DNA of 64,000 bases from Streptomyces hyaluromycini (GCF_002217755.1 NZ_BCFL01000024.1:322090-386089); one strand, 5' to 3'. Shown: positions 22,239 to 30,629, counted from the stretch's first letter. Numbers and translations are program-made. Notes: generated from the letters alone by a model not told the origin.

Positions 22239-23036
22239 TCAGGTGATGCGGGCGCCGATCACATGCCCGATCCCGAAGACGGCCGCGGCGGCGAGGGCGC
22301 CCACGAAGAGCTGGCGGGCCCCCGAGGCCAGCGGGGCCCGGCCGTTGAGGACGCCGATCACCCCGCCGACGGCGAACAGGGCGCTGCCGGCCAGGGCGAC
22401 GGCGAGCAGCAGGGCGGCCGTTCCGGAGAGGAAGAGGTAGGGCAGGACGGCCATCAGCGCGCCGACCGCGAAGGAGGCGAGGCTGGACAGCGCAGCCGAC
22501 CACGGCGAGCCCAACTGGTCCGGGTCCAGGCCGAGTTCCTCGCGGACCATGGTGTTCAGGGCGGTGTTATGGTCCCGCATGATGGTCGTCGCGACATGCC
22601 GGGCGTCGTCCGCGTCCAGTCCCTTGTCCCGGTAGACCCGCACCAGTTCCGCCTCCTGCGCGTCCGGGTCCGCGTGCAGCTGGTCGGCCGCGACCGCTAT
22701 CTCCCGCTCGTAGGCCTCGCGTTGGCTGCGCATGGAGATGTACTCGCCTGCGGCCATGGAGAACGCTCCGGCCAGCAGTCCCGCGACCCCGGCGAACAGG
22801 ACCGCCGTGCCCGGAACGCCGGACCCGGCGAAGCCCATCACCAGGGCCGTGTTGGAGACCAGGCCGTCGTTGACGCCGAACACGGCGGCGCGCAGTGCGC
22901 CGGAGCGGTCGCCGCGGCGCGTCCGCTCGCCACGGTCGGCCGCGCGCCCGCCGGCCTCCTCGGCGGAGATCCCGGTCCCGACGCCCACCGTGCCCGGGTG
23001 AGCGGGATACGTCTGCTCGGATGAGGTCAGCGACAT
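22239..23036 (-). CDS. VIT1/CCC1-family Fe/Mn transporter
   Basis: Integral membrane protein of 265 residues related to vacuolar iron transporters and nodulins, predicted to move Fe(II) or Mn(II) out of the cytosol. Signatures: AAVFGVNDGLVSNTALVMG in the first membrane helix and GAFSMAAGEYISMRSQREA in the second, followed by the cytoplasmic Glu-rich metal-binding helical hairpin (QEAELVRVYRDKG...) and three further helices. About 45 hydrophilic residues precede the first helix. No iron box was seen upstream, so a regulatory link to the nearby siderophore genes is not supported. It stands alone, with a hairpin terminator after it. Confidence 0.92.
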   Translation of the reverse strand: MSLTSSEQTYPAHPGTVGVGTGISAEEAGGRAADRGERTRRGDRSGALRAAVFGVNDGLVSNTALVMGFAGSGVPGTAVLFAGVAGLLAGAFSMAAGEYISMRSQREAYEREIAVAADQLHADPDAQEAELVRVYRDKGLDADDARHVATTIMRDHNTALNTMVREELGLDPDQLGSPWSAALSSLASFAVGALMAVLPYLFLSGTAALLLAVALAGSALFAVGGVIGVLNGRAPLASGARQLFVGALAAAAVFGIGHVIGARIT

Positions 23037-23247
23037 CGCAGTACTCCGATCCTCGATGGCCGTTATCGCCGATGATGAATACCGGCCCTCCGGTCATTCA
23101 CCGTCGTACCTACCAACGCGCGGGGAGTTCTGCTCTATCCCGTTTGGGATGGATGGTCGTAGATGTTCGTTATCTCCAGAGGAGATAGGTCGTCGCTCCG
23201 GCGGTGCCCGGCGTGACTCCCGTCCGCGGCCGTGATGGCATACCGGC

Positions 23248-24147
23248 ATGGAGTTGCGGGAGTTGCGGGCGTTCGTGGCGGTGGTGGAGGAGGGCGGCCT
23301 GTCGGCCGCCGCCCGGCGGCTGCATGTGAGTCAGCCCGCGCTGTCCCAGACGATCAGCGGACTGGAGCGGCAGCTGGGGGTGCGGCTGCTGGTGCGCGGG
23401 AGCAGCGGGGTGACGGCCACCGAGGCCGGGATCGCGCTGGTGGGCGAGGCACGGGCGGTGCTCGCCCGGCACGACCAGGCGGTGCGGCTGATGGCCGGGT
23501 ACGCCGGTCCCGGCGGCGGGGCGCTGCGCATCGGGATCCCCCTGGAGCTGCCGCCCGGCCTGCTCGACCCGGCGCTCGCCGAACTCGCCGGGGCCCATCC
23601 GGAGACCCGGGTGCAGGCCCGGCACCTGTCCACGGCCGAGCAGCTGGCCGCGCTGCGCGCCGGTGAGCTGGACGTCGGCTTTCTGCGGGAGCGGCCGTCC
23701 GGCCCGGAGTTCGACGCGCTGCTCGTCGTACGGGAGAAGCTCGGCGTGCTGGTCGCCGCCGAGCAGGCCGCCGAACTCGCCGGGCCCGACGGCATTCCGC
23801 TCGACGCGCTCGGGGCCTTGCAGTGGGTCGGGTTCCCGCGCGCCGGCAGCCCCGCCTGGTACGACGAACTGACCGCGGTCCTGCGCGGCCATGGCCTCGA
23901 TCTCGGCCCCGAGGCCCCCGAGGGGCAGACGCTGATCGCCGACGTGAAGCTGACCGCGGTCGCCTCCGGGCAGGCCTTCGCGCTGGCCCCGCCGGGCTGG
24001 CAGCAGCCGCTTCCCGACCGGGTGACCTGGTCGCCGCTGGTCGGGCAGCCGCTGGTGCGGCGTACCTGGGTGGTGTGGCCGGCCGACTCGCGCCGCCGGG
24101 ATCTGGGCCGGTTCATCGCCGCACTGGACCGGTCGGTGCGGGAGTAG
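23248..24147 (+). CDS. LysR-family transcriptional regulator
   Basis: 299-residue LysR regulator. The winged helix-turn-helix is complete (residues 1-60: RELRAFVAVVEEGGLSAAARRLHVSQPALSQTISGLERQLG), followed by a periplasmic-binding-like effector domain. Its target is not obvious. The nearest genes are the convergent short-chain dehydrogenase, whose promoter is about 800 bases away, and the VIT transporter, whose start lies 211 bases upstream in the opposite orientation. LysR proteins often control a divergent neighbour, which would point to the VIT gene. The ligand is unknown. Confidence 0.92.
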   Translation: MELRELRAFVAVVEEGGLSAAARRLHVSQPALSQTISGLERQLGVRLLVRGSSGVTATEAGIALVGEARAVLARHDQAVRLMAGYAGPGGGALRIGIPLELPPGLLDPALAELAGAHPETRVQARHLSTAEQLAALRAGELDVGFLRERPSGPEFDALLVVREKLGVLVAAEQAAELAGPDGIPLDALGALQWVGFPRAGSPAWYDELTAVLRGHGLDLGPEAPEGQTLIADVKLTAVASGQAFALAPPGWQQPLPDRVTWSPLVGQPLVRRTWVVWPADSRRRDLGRFIAALDRSVRE

Positions 24148-24173
24148 CAGGGGGCGGGGGCCGAGATACGGGC

Positions 24174-24204
24174 GCGGGCGCCGCCGAGGACCGTCGGCGC
24201 CCGC
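24174..24204. terminator. Hairpin terminator between LysR and SDR genes
   Basis: A 10-bp stem GCGGGCGCCG / CGGCGCCCGC around an 11-base loop in the 72-base gap between convergent stops, suitable for both directions. Confidence 0.65.
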
Positions 24205-24219
24205 ACTCCCCCTTGTGCG

Positions 24220-24972
24220 TCAGACGGCCGTACGGCCGCCGTCGACCGGCAGGATCGCGCCCTGCACGAAGCCCGCCGCGTCGCTCACCAGGTAGGCGAT
24301 CGCCTCGGCGATCTCGCGCGCCTCACCGGGCCGGCCGGCGGGCGCCTGTGCGGCCAGGGCGTCCAGGTCGTCGCCCATGGCGGCCGTGCCCTCGGTGCGG
24401 GTCGGGCCGGGCTGCACGGCGTTGACCCGCACCCCCTGCGGGCCGAACTCGGCGGCCCACGCCTTGGTCAGCAGGTTGACCGCCGCCTTGCTCGACCCGT
24501 ACAGCGCCATCCCCGCGACGCCGTACTCGGCGACCATGGTGCTGACGTTGACGATGGCGCCCTGCCCCCGCTCGGCCATGGCCGGGGCGAGCTCGCCCAC
24601 CAGGTAGAACGGCGCCTTCACATTCAGGTCGTAGACGGCGTCCACCTGGTCGGCGGGCATCCGCGCCGTCGGCCCGAAGGGGAAGACGCCGGCGTTGTTG
24701 ACGAGGATGTCGACGCGGCCGCCGCCCAGCGCGGTGGCCTCGCGGGCCAGACGCCGTACCGAGTCGGCGTCCCGCAGGTCGGCCGCCAGGAAGTCCGCCT
24801 TGCCGCCGCGCTCCCGGACGGCGGCGACCACCTGCCCGCCGCGGTCCGCGTCCCGTCCCGCGACCAGTACATGCGCCCCCCGCTCGGCGAGCAGTGTCGC
24901 GGTCGCGGCGCCGATACCGCTGGTCGCGCCGGTCAGCAGGGCCACGCGTCCGGTCAGATCAGCAGAACTCAT
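24220..24972 (-). CDS. Short-chain dehydrogenase/reductase (SDR)
   Basis: Classical SDR oxidoreductase of 250 residues with a Rossmann fold. Seen: cofactor motif TGATSGIG, structural NNAG, catalytic Ser in NVSTM, YxxxK as YGSSK, and the C-terminal VDGG. Asp/Arg after strand 2 (AGRDADR) suggests NADP(H) preference. The substrate is not predictable from the sequence. It is divergent from the flavin disulfide oxidoreductase, with a large inverted repeat in the shared 295-base gap, so the two may be co-regulated. Confidence 0.92.
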   Translation of the reverse strand: MSSADLTGRVALLTGATSGIGAATATLLAERGAHVLVAGRDADRGGQVVAAVRERGGKADFLAADLRDADSVRRLAREATALGGGRVDILVNNAGVFPFGPTARMPADQVDAVYDLNVKAPFYLVGELAPAMAERGQGAIVNVSTMVAEYGVAGMALYGSSKAAVNLLTKAWAAEFGPQGVRVNAVQPGPTRTEGTAAMGDDLDALAAQAPAGRPGEAREIAEAIAYLVSDAAGFVQGAILPVDGGRTAV

Positions 24973-25095
24973 GAGGTGTCCTTAAAGTATGGAAAGTGGG
25001 GCGAATCCATCGTCCCGCCGCCTCGTCCGTGAGGCGACGGGAGTCCACAGCGGCCGGAGCGCCTCCGCGATTCCGTTCTCCCCATCGGCGGATCC

Positions 25096-25146
25096 GATGG
25101 CCGCCATAAGCAAGCGGCCAGAGGCGGCGCGCTTATGGCGGCCATC
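25096..25146. promoter_or_regulatory. Perfect 16-bp inverted repeat in divergent promoter region
   Basis: GATGGCCGCCATAAGC (25096-25111) is repeated as its exact reverse complement GCTTATGGCGGCCATC (25131-25146) with a 19-base spacer. It lies midway between the divergent SDR and flavoprotein genes. It could be two operator half-sites for a regulator such as the nearby TetR, or an RNA hairpin in the leader of either gene. Each arm itself contains the palindrome ATGGCCGCCAT. Confidence 0.6.
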
Positions 25147-25267
25147 CACCGGGCGCATGGCCGGACCGCGATCAACCGCACACGTCCCGCGGTTACCTGA
25201 CCCGTACGGCTCGGGCCCCGCGGCCCGGAACAGTCCGGACCGGCACCGATCGCCATGTGAGGCAGCA

Positions 25268-26800
25268 ATGAGCGAACCGAACACAGAACGGAACGCGGAA
25301 CGGAACGCAGAAGCGCACACAGCGCCGAGCGAAGCACCGGGCGCGACCGAGGACGGCGGCACGTACGACGTGATCGTCCTGGGTGCGGGCCCGGTCGGGC
25401 AGAACGTCGCCGACCGGGCCCGGGCGGCCGGGCTCTCGGTGGCCGTCGTGGAGCGGGAACTCGTCGGCGGCGAGTGTTCCTACTGGGCCTGCGTCCCCAG
25501 CAAGGCCCTGCTGCGGCCGGTCCTCGTGGTCGCCGACGCCCGCCGCGTGGACGGTGCCAGGCAGGCCGTCACCGGACGGCTCGACGACGCCGCCGTCTTC
25601 GCCCGCCGCAACCGGTACGTCACCGACTGGGACGACAGCGGCCAGGCGCTGTGGGTCAAGTCCATCGGCGCCGACCTCTTCCGCGGCCACGGCCGGCTCG
25701 ACGGGCCGCGCCGGGTCACCGTCACCCGGGACGACGGCGCCCGGCAGACCCTCGTCGCCCGGCACGCGGTGGCCCTCGCCACCGGCAGCCGGCCGGCGCT
25801 GCCCGCCGTCCCGGGGATCGAGGAGGCCCGGCCCTGGACCAACCGGCACGCCACCGACTCCAGTACCGTGCCCGGCCGGCTCGTCGTGGTCGGCGGCGGC
25901 GGGGTCGGCGTGGAGATGGCGACGCTGTGGCAGGGGCTCGGGTCACGGGTCACCCTGCTCGCCCGGCGGCGGCTGCTCCCCCGCATGGAGGCCTTCGCCG
26001 GCGAACTGGTCACCCAGGGGCTGACCGAGGCCGGCGCGGACGTACGGATCGGCGTGCAGGTGACCGCGGTGCGCCGCCCGGACCCGGACGGGCCGGTGAC
26101 GCTCACCCTCGACGACGGCGGCGAACTGGAGGCCGACGAGGTCCTGTTCGCCACCGGGCGTACCCCCGGCACCGACGACATCGGCCTGGAGACCGTGGGC
26201 CTGACCCCCGGGTCCTGGCTGGACGTGGACACGACCTGCCTGGTCGACGGGGTCGAGGGGGCGTGGCTGTACGGCCTCGGCGACGTCAACCACCGCGCGC
26301 TCCTCACCCACCAGGGCAAGTACCAGGCGCGGACCGCCGGTGACGCCATCGGCGCCCGTGCCGCCGGGCGGCCGCTGGACGACGGGGACTGGGGCGACCA
26401 CGCCACGACCGCCGACCGGCACGCCGTCCCCCAGGTCTTCTTCACCGACCCGGAGGCGGGCGCGGTGGGCCTGACCGCCGAGCAGGCGGCCGCCGCCGGG
26501 CACCGCGTCGAGACGGTCGACCTCGACCTCAACGCCGCCCAGGGCGCCAACCTCTACGCCGACGGCTACACCGGCCACGCCCGGCTGGTCGTCGACGTCG
26601 ACCGGGACGTGCTGCTCGGGGTGACCATGGTCGGGTCCGGGGTCAGCGAACTGCTGCACGCGGCCACCGTCGCGGTCGCCGGCGAGGTCCCGCTGAAACG
26701 TCTCCGGCACGCCGTCGCGCCGTTCCCCACGATCAGCGAGATCTGGGTGTTCCTCGTCGCCGCGTACCGACGGCAGCGGGAGCAGACGGACGCGGGCTGA
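25268..26800 (+). CDS. FAD-dependent pyridine nucleotide-disulfide oxidoreductase
   Basis: Member of the lipoamide dehydrogenase/mercuric reductase superfamily, 510 residues. It has the FAD motif VIVLGAGPVGQNVA, redox-active disulfide GGECSYWACVPSK, NAD(P)H motif VVVGGGGVGVEMA, and the second FAD motif GLGDVN. The catalytic His of the usual C-terminal HPT motif is replaced: VAPFPTISE. It therefore probably does not work as a true lipoamide or mercuric reductase, and its substrate is unknown. ATG 25268 starts after about 25 low-complexity residues (Asn/Glu/Ala repeats) preceding the Rossmann strand. An open frame continues to 24989, but that stretch holds the inverted repeat and looks non-coding. 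The gene is convergent with the TetR gene. Confidence 0.9.
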   Translation: MSEPNTERNAERNAEAHTAPSEAPGATEDGGTYDVIVLGAGPVGQNVADRARAAGLSVAVVERELVGGECSYWACVPSKALLRPVLVVADARRVDGARQAVTGRLDDAAVFARRNRYVTDWDDSGQALWVKSIGADLFRGHGRLDGPRRVTVTRDDGARQTLVARHAVALATGSRPALPAVPGIEEARPWTNRHATDSSTVPGRLVVVGGGGVGVEMATLWQGLGSRVTLLARRRLLPRMEAFAGELVTQGLTEAGADVRIGVQVTAVRRPDPDGPVTLTLDDGGELEADEVLFATGRTPGTDDIGLETVGLTPGSWLDVDTTCLVDGVEGAWLYGLGDVNHRALLTHQGKYQARTAGDAIGARAAGRPLDDGDWGDHATTADRHAVPQVFFTDPEAGAVGLTAEQAAAAGHRVETVDLDLNAAQGANLYADGYTGHARLVVDVDRDVLLGVTMVGSGVSELLHAATVAVAGEVPLKRLRHAVAPFPTISEIWVFLVAAYRRQREQTDAG

Positions 26801-26862
26801 CGACCCTGCCGACCGCGGGCTGACCACCCCGCCGACCGCGGGCTGACCATCCCGCCGACCGC
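26790..26862. repeat. 23-bp direct repeat spanning a stop codon
   Basis: About three copies of GACCGCGGGCTGACCACCCC-type sequence at a 23-base period. The first copy contains the TGA stop of the flavoprotein gene. A shorter 11-base repeat (ACCGGGAGAC) follows at ~26920-26945. The function is unknown; slippage is the simplest origin. Confidence 0.75.
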
Positions 26863-26991
26863 GCGGGCCGGCGCCGGGCAGGGTCCGGCAGGCCCGGAGC
26901 ACCGGCTCCGGACGGCCGCCGGGAGACACCGGGAGACACCGGGACAGGCCCCCGCCCGAGGCCCACGACAGAGCGGGCGGCCGCATGGCGG

Positions 26992-27567
26992 CTACCGGAA
27001 GCCGACCGCCGCCCGGACGGTGGTGCCGACCTGCTCGGCGACCTTCTCGGGGCTGGACGCGTCGAGCTTGCCGTCGAGGTGCAGGAACGCCAGCCCGTGC
27101 ACCAGCGCCCACACCGCGGTCGGCAGTCCCTCCCGGTTCCCGCCGGGAAAGGTCTTCCGGACGAGGGTGTCGACGTATGCGGAGAGTACGGCGGTCGCCT
27201 CGACGCGTTCGGCACTGCCGGGGTCGCAGGGCTCCGCGAACATCGCCCGGAACAGGGCCGGGTGGTCGAGGGCGAACCGGACGTAGGCCACGGCGACGTC
27301 GACCAGGTCGTCGGGGGTCGAGGGCGCGGGATGGGCGGCCGCGAGGCTTCCGGCGAGTTCGCGGTAGCCCTCCGCGGCGACGGCGGAGACCAGTGCGTCG
27401 CGGTCCGCGTAGTGGCGGTAGGGGGCCGTGGGCGAGACCCCGGCCCGCCGTGCCACCGCCCGCAGCGACAGCGCCCCGCTGCCGTCCTCCTCCAGCAACT
27501 CCCGGGCGGCGCGCAGGCAGGCGGCCCGGAGATCGCCGTGATGGTACGAGTCACTCGGTGGTGGCAT
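26992..27567 (-). CDS. TetR-family transcriptional regulator
   Basis: 191-residue TetR repressor. The N-terminal helix-turn-helix reads RAVARRAGVSPTAPYRHYADRDALVSAVA, followed by a TetR_C-type ligand domain (LDHPALFRAMF, typical of the TetR_C_13/WHG group). ATG 27567 has GAGGGTG upstream; an open frame continues further but encodes a low-complexity Ala/Gly run from a CTCCCG microsatellite. A 15-base palindrome lies 65 bases upstream of the start and may be its autoregulatory operator. It is convergent with the flavin oxidoreductase. The ligand is unknown. Confidence 0.92.
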   Translation of the reverse strand: MPPPSDSYHHGDLRAACLRAARELLEEDGSGALSLRAVARRAGVSPTAPYRHYADRDALVSAVAAEGYRELAGSLAAAHPAPSTPDDLVDVAVAYVRFALDHPALFRAMFAEPCDPGSAERVEATAVLSAYVDTLVRKTFPGGNREGLPTAVWALVHGLAFLHLDGKLDASSPEKVAEQVGTTVRAAVGFR

Positions 27568-27631
27568 GGGGCACCCTCGGGGAAATTTGCGCTGCTGACA
27601 TGACCGGCCCGATGCGATCGCCGTACACATC

Positions 27632-27646
27632 ATGGGCGCCGCCCAT
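27632..27646. promoter_or_regulatory. Candidate TetR operator
   Basis: ATGGGCGCCGCCCAT is a perfect 7+1+7 palindrome. On the minus strand, TAAAAT, a possible -10 box for the TetR gene, lies just beside it. The position suits autorepression. The assignment is by position only. Confidence 0.4.
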
Positions 27647-27687
27647 ATTTTACGGCCGGGGCGAGAAGCCCCCGGATGCCGAGCCCC

Positions 27688-27739
27688 AGCCCCCGCTCCC
27701 GCTCCCGCTCCGGCTCTCGCTCCCGCTCCCGCTCCCGGT
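27688..27739. repeat. CTCCCG hexanucleotide microsatellite
   Basis: Imperfect run of CTCCCG/CTCCGG/CTCTCG units between the TetR promoter and the lactonase stop. Read in frame it would give Ala-Gly repeats, but there is no reason to think it is translated. Confidence 0.8.
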
Positions 27740-27754
27740 GACGAGGGGCCGGTC

Positions 27755-28780
27755 TCACACCGCCAGCGCACACACCACCGACGGGACGGCCGCCGTGGCG
27801 ACCGGTTCGCCGAGGGCGCCCGAGTCCAGGACCGGCAGTGCGGCCAGGGTGCCGCTGTGCTGGTTGGCGACGAGGAGACGGCCCGGGACCGCGGTCAGAC
27901 CGCGCGGCCAGCTGCCGCCGCTCCGCGTCTCGCCGATCGGCACCAGGGTGGTGCCGTCGACACGGAAGGCGGCCACGGTGTCGGCGCCCCGGTTGGTGAC
28001 CCAGACGGACCCGCCGGAGACGACGATCCCGCCGGGCTGGTTGGGCACCCCGGCGGCCGTGGCGGGCACCCGGGACAGCTCGGCGAGGGTCCCGGTCTCC
28101 GGGTCGTAGCGATGGCAGGTCACCGTCGAGGAGAGTTCGTCGGCGCTGAACACCAGGTCGCCGGCGGGCGAGAACGCGAGGTGCCGGGGCCCGGAGCCGG
28201 GCCGCAGCCGGTTCACGGCCGCGCGGTGCAGGGTGCCCCGCGCCGGGTCCAGGCGGTAGGTGAACACCGCGTCGGCGCCGAGGTCGGTGGCGAGGACGAA
28301 CCGGCCCGCCGGGTCGACGAGGACCTGGTGGGCATGGCTGCCCTCCTGCCGCCCGGCGACCGGCCCGGAGCCCTGGTGCTCGGCCACGTCGGTGCGGCCG
28401 GTGATCCGGCCGGCCGCGTCGAGCCGGTGCACGGCGACGGTGCCGGGCAGGGTGTCGGTGCCGTAGTTCGCCGTCAGCAGCCAGTCGCCGCCGGGGTGGA
28501 CGGCGAGGTGGCAGGGGTTGGCGCCACCGCTGCCGACGGGCGCGCCGAGGGCGGTGACCCCGGCGGCGCCGACGGCGAAGGCGGAGACGGCCCCCTCGGT
28601 GGACTCATGGGTGGTGTAGACCACGGGGAGGTTCGGATGGGCGGCCAGGAACGAGGCACCGCTCGCGGGAACCGGCGGTGCCTCGGTGGTCAGCACCGGG
28701 CCGGCCAGGCGCAGCGGGGTGAGGCCGACGCCTTCACCACCGGTGTCGGGGGTGTAGGAGCCGGCGAGAACTGTGAGCAT
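27755..28780 (-). CDS. Lactonase family protein (seven-bladed propeller, YbhE/Pgl-like)
   Basis: 341-residue beta-propeller lactonase of the 6-phosphogluconolactonase (YbhE) type. Family landmarks: N-terminal GSYTPDTGGEG, HPNLPVVYTTHE, ANYGTDTLPGTVAVHRLD, EHQGSGP...EGSHAHQVLVDPAGRFVLATDLGAD, and GPRHLAFSPAGDLVF. In this setting it probably opens the aldonolactone made by the sugar dehydrogenase of the same locus. ATG 28780 has GAGGAAC upstream. It is the last gene of the minus-strand operon but is separated from the kinase by a 190-base array of 35-bp repeats, so it may have its own regulation or RNA processing site. Confidence 0.85.
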   Translation of the reverse strand: MLTVLAGSYTPDTGGEGVGLTPLRLAGPVLTTEAPPVPASGASFLAAHPNLPVVYTTHESTEGAVSAFAVGAAGVTALGAPVGSGGANPCHLAVHPGGDWLLTANYGTDTLPGTVAVHRLDAAGRITGRTDVAEHQGSGPVAGRQEGSHAHQVLVDPAGRFVLATDLGADAVFTYRLDPARGTLHRAAVNRLRPGSGPRHLAFSPAGDLVFSADELSSTVTCHRYDPETGTLAELSRVPATAAGVPNQPGGIVVSGGSVWVTNRGADTVAAFRVDGTTLVPIGETRSGGSWPRGLTAVPGRLLVANQHSGTLAALPVLDSGALGEPVATAAVPSVVCALAV

Positions 28781-28795
28781 GGGTGTTCCTCGGGT

Positions 28796-28985
28796 CGGTC
28801 AGCGCAGTACGTGGGTCGAGCGCGGTATGCCGGTCGGCGCAGTACGTGGGTCGAGCGCGGTATGCCGGTCGGCGCAGTACGTGGGTCGAGCGCGGTATGC
28901 CGGTCGGCGCGGTCGCGGGTCGAGCGCGGCACGTCGGTCAGCGCAGTCGCGGGTCGAGCGCGGCACGTCGGTCAGCGCAGTACGT
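28796..28985. repeat. 35-bp tandem repeat array, five copies plus a partial
   Basis: GCAGTACGTGGGTCGAGCGC recurs at 28804, 28839 and 28874, and diverged copies (GGTCGCGGGTCGAGC...) follow at the same 35-base period, ending inside the 3' end of the kinase gene. The array fills the whole gap between kinase and lactonase. The last unit supplies the kinase's final codons and TGA stop. Three copies are identical and the later two share their own changes, so at least two duplication rounds occurred. Confidence 0.9.
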
Positions 28986-29958
28986 CGTCGTGGTGGTCGA
29001 GAAGGGCGAGTTCGGTGCGCCGGGGCAGGCCCTCCCAGTCCCCGGTGGTGGCGACGGCGAACGCGCCGAGCCGGGCGGCGGTGCGCAGCCGGCGCTCCGG
29101 CGGTTCACCGGCCAGCAGTTCGGCGAGGTAGCCGGCGACGAAGGCGTCCCCGGCCCCCACGGAGTCGTGCACGCGCACGGGCAGCGCGGGCTGCCGGTAG
29201 GGCACCCCGTCCAGGAGCGCGTACGCCCCCTCGGCTCCGAGTTTCACCACGGCACCGGCCGGCCCCAGCTCGCAGAGCCCCTTGGCGAGTTCCTCGGGCT
29301 CGCGCAGGTCGGGCACCGCGAGCCGGGCCTCGTGCGGCCCCGCGAACACCAGGTCGCTGTCGCGCAGCAGCGGCAGGACGGCCCGCCGGGCGTCCTCCTC
29401 GCTCCACAGCAGGGAGCGGAAGTTGATGTCGAAGGAGACGAGGACACCGGCGTCCCGGGCGATCCGCACCGCACGCCGGACCGCGCTCGCGGGGGCGTCG
29501 CCGAGAGCCGGGGTGATCCCGGTGAGGTGCAGGACCGCGGCGCCGGCGACGACCTGCTCCGGGATGTCCTCGGGCGCGAGCCGGACCCCGGCGGTGGCGG
29601 TGCGGTAGTAGCGCATGCGGTGGTGGGTGCCGGTGCGCCGTTCCTTCAGGAGGAGCGAGGTCGGTGCGGGGTCGCGGACGGCCAGCGCGGTGACGCCCTC
29701 GGCGCGCAGCTCGCGCAGCACGAGTTCGCCGAGCTGGTCCTCGCTGACCCGGCCGATCCAGGTGGCCCGCCCGCCGAGCCGGCTCACCCCGACGGCGACG
29801 TTGGACTCGGCCCCGGCGACCCCGAGGCGCAGCGCGGCGCCCACGGCGAGGGGGCCGGGCTCGGCGGCGGAGAGGACGGCGAGGGTCTCGCCCACGGTGA
29901 CGAGGTAGGGCTGCTGCGACGCCTCCGGGGCATGCGCGTCGTTGGCGGAACCGTTCAC
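28972..29958 (-). CDS. PfkB-family sugar kinase, probably 2-keto-3-deoxygluconate/galactonate kinase
   Basis: 328-residue ribokinase-fold enzyme predicted to phosphorylate 2-keto-3-deoxy sugar acid with ATP. It has the PfkB signatures AGAESNVAVGVSRLGG near the N-terminus and DSVGAGDAFVAGYLAELL with the catalytic Asp of GAGD. SFDINFRSLLW is typical of KdgK-type kinases. It starts with GTG 29958, overlapping the aldolase stop by 4 bases (GTGA), so kinase and aldolase are translationally coupled. Sharing an operon with a KDPG-type aldolase supports the keto-deoxy sugar acid role. Its final codons and stop are made of a tandem-repeat unit. Confidence 0.88.
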   Translation of the reverse strand: MNGSANDAHAPEASQQPYLVTVGETLAVLSAAEPGPLAVGAALRLGVAGAESNVAVGVSRLGGRATWIGRVSEDQLGELVLRELRAEGVTALAVRDPAPTSLLLKERRTGTHHRMRYYRTATAGVRLAPEDIPEQVVAGAAVLHLTGITPALGDAPASAVRRAVRIARDAGVLVSFDINFRSLLWSEEDARRAVLPLLRDSDLVFAGPHEARLAVPDLREPEELAKGLCELGPAGAVVKLGAEGAYALLDGVPYRQPALPVRVHDSVGAGDAFVAGYLAELLAGEPPERRLRTAARLGAFAVATTGDWEGLPRRTELALLDHHDDVLR

Positions 29959-30629
29959 AGGTCGCCCTTCCCGGCCCGCGGCGCGGGCCTGACCGTCTCC
30001 AGCAGGGCGCGTGCTCTCCCGGTGAGCGCGTCGAGGGCGGCCGGGTCGCCGGGGGTGCGGTCCGCGCCGCGCAGCAGCGGGTTGCCGACGCCCACGGCAC
30101 GGGCTCCGGCGGCGATGTAGTCCGCGGCCTCGCCGAGGCCCACGCCGCCGACCGCGACGAGCGGGATCTCCGGGAGCGGCGCGCGGAGTTGCCGCAGGTG
30201 TGCGGGGCCGCCGGTGCAGGCGGGGAAGAGCTTGACGGCGGCGGCGCCGGCCCGCCAGGCGGCGGCCACCTCGGTGGGCGTCCAGGCACCGGGATAGAAG
30301 GCGACTCCGAGGTCGGCGGAGGCACGGACGACCTCGGGTTCGACGTTCGGGGCGACCAGGAACTGCGCGCCCGCGGCCACCGCGTCCCGCAGGTCGGCCC
30401 GGGTCAGGACGGTACCGGCGCCGACCGCGACCGTGGAGCCCAGCTCCTCGCGGATCCGGGCGAGCGCGTCCAGGGCGCCCGCGGTGGTGAGGGTGACCTC
30501 CAGGCAGGTGATACCGCCGGCGGCGAGCGCGCGGGCCACGGCGGGCAGCCCGGTGGCGTCGGCGGAGCGGAGGATGGCCATGGCGCGGGTGTCGGCCAGC
30601 TGGGGGGTGAGGGCGGGGCGCAGGGTCAC
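29955..30629 (-). CDS. eda: KDPG/KDPGal-type aldolase
   Basis: 224-residue class I aldolase that cleaves 2-keto-3-deoxy-6-phosphogluconate or its galacto epimer into pyruvate and glyceraldehyde-3-phosphate. The Schiff-base lysine is in AAVKLFPA, the conserved Glu in CLEVTLTT, and GAGTVL is also present. GTG 30629 overlaps the upstream permease stop (GTGA). It sits between transport genes and the kinase that supplies its substrate. Sequence alone does not separate gluco from galacto specificity; the dehydratase in the divergent operon favours galacto. Confidence 0.9.
   Translation of the reverse strand: MTLRPALTPQLADTRAMAILRSADATGLPAVARALAAGGITCLEVTLTTAGALDALARIREELGSTVAVGAGTVLTRADLRDAVAAGAQFLVAPNVEPEVVRASADLGVAFYPGAWTPTEVAAAWRAGAAAVKLFPACTGGPAHLRQLRAPLPEIPLVAVGGVGLGEAADYIAAGARAVGVGNPLLRGADRTPGDPAALDALTGRARALLETVRPAPRAGKGDL

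Noticed and set aside
22239..23036. Iron-box control of the VIT transporter as part of the siderophore regulon
   Set aside because: No sequence close to the iron-box consensus was found in its upstream gap.
24989..25267. 93-codon N-terminal extension of the flavoprotein
   Set aside because: The extension covers the large inverted repeat and promoter region and lacks homology; ATG 25268 is better placed.
27568..27771. N-terminal extension of the TetR protein with Ala/Gly repeats
   Set aside because: It is encoded by a CTCCCG microsatellite and the promoter/operator region; ATG 27567 has a proper ribosome site right before the helix-turn-helix domain.
28796..28985. CRISPR-like array
   Set aside because: Units are contiguous 35-bp direct repeats with no unique spacers and no cas genes nearby.
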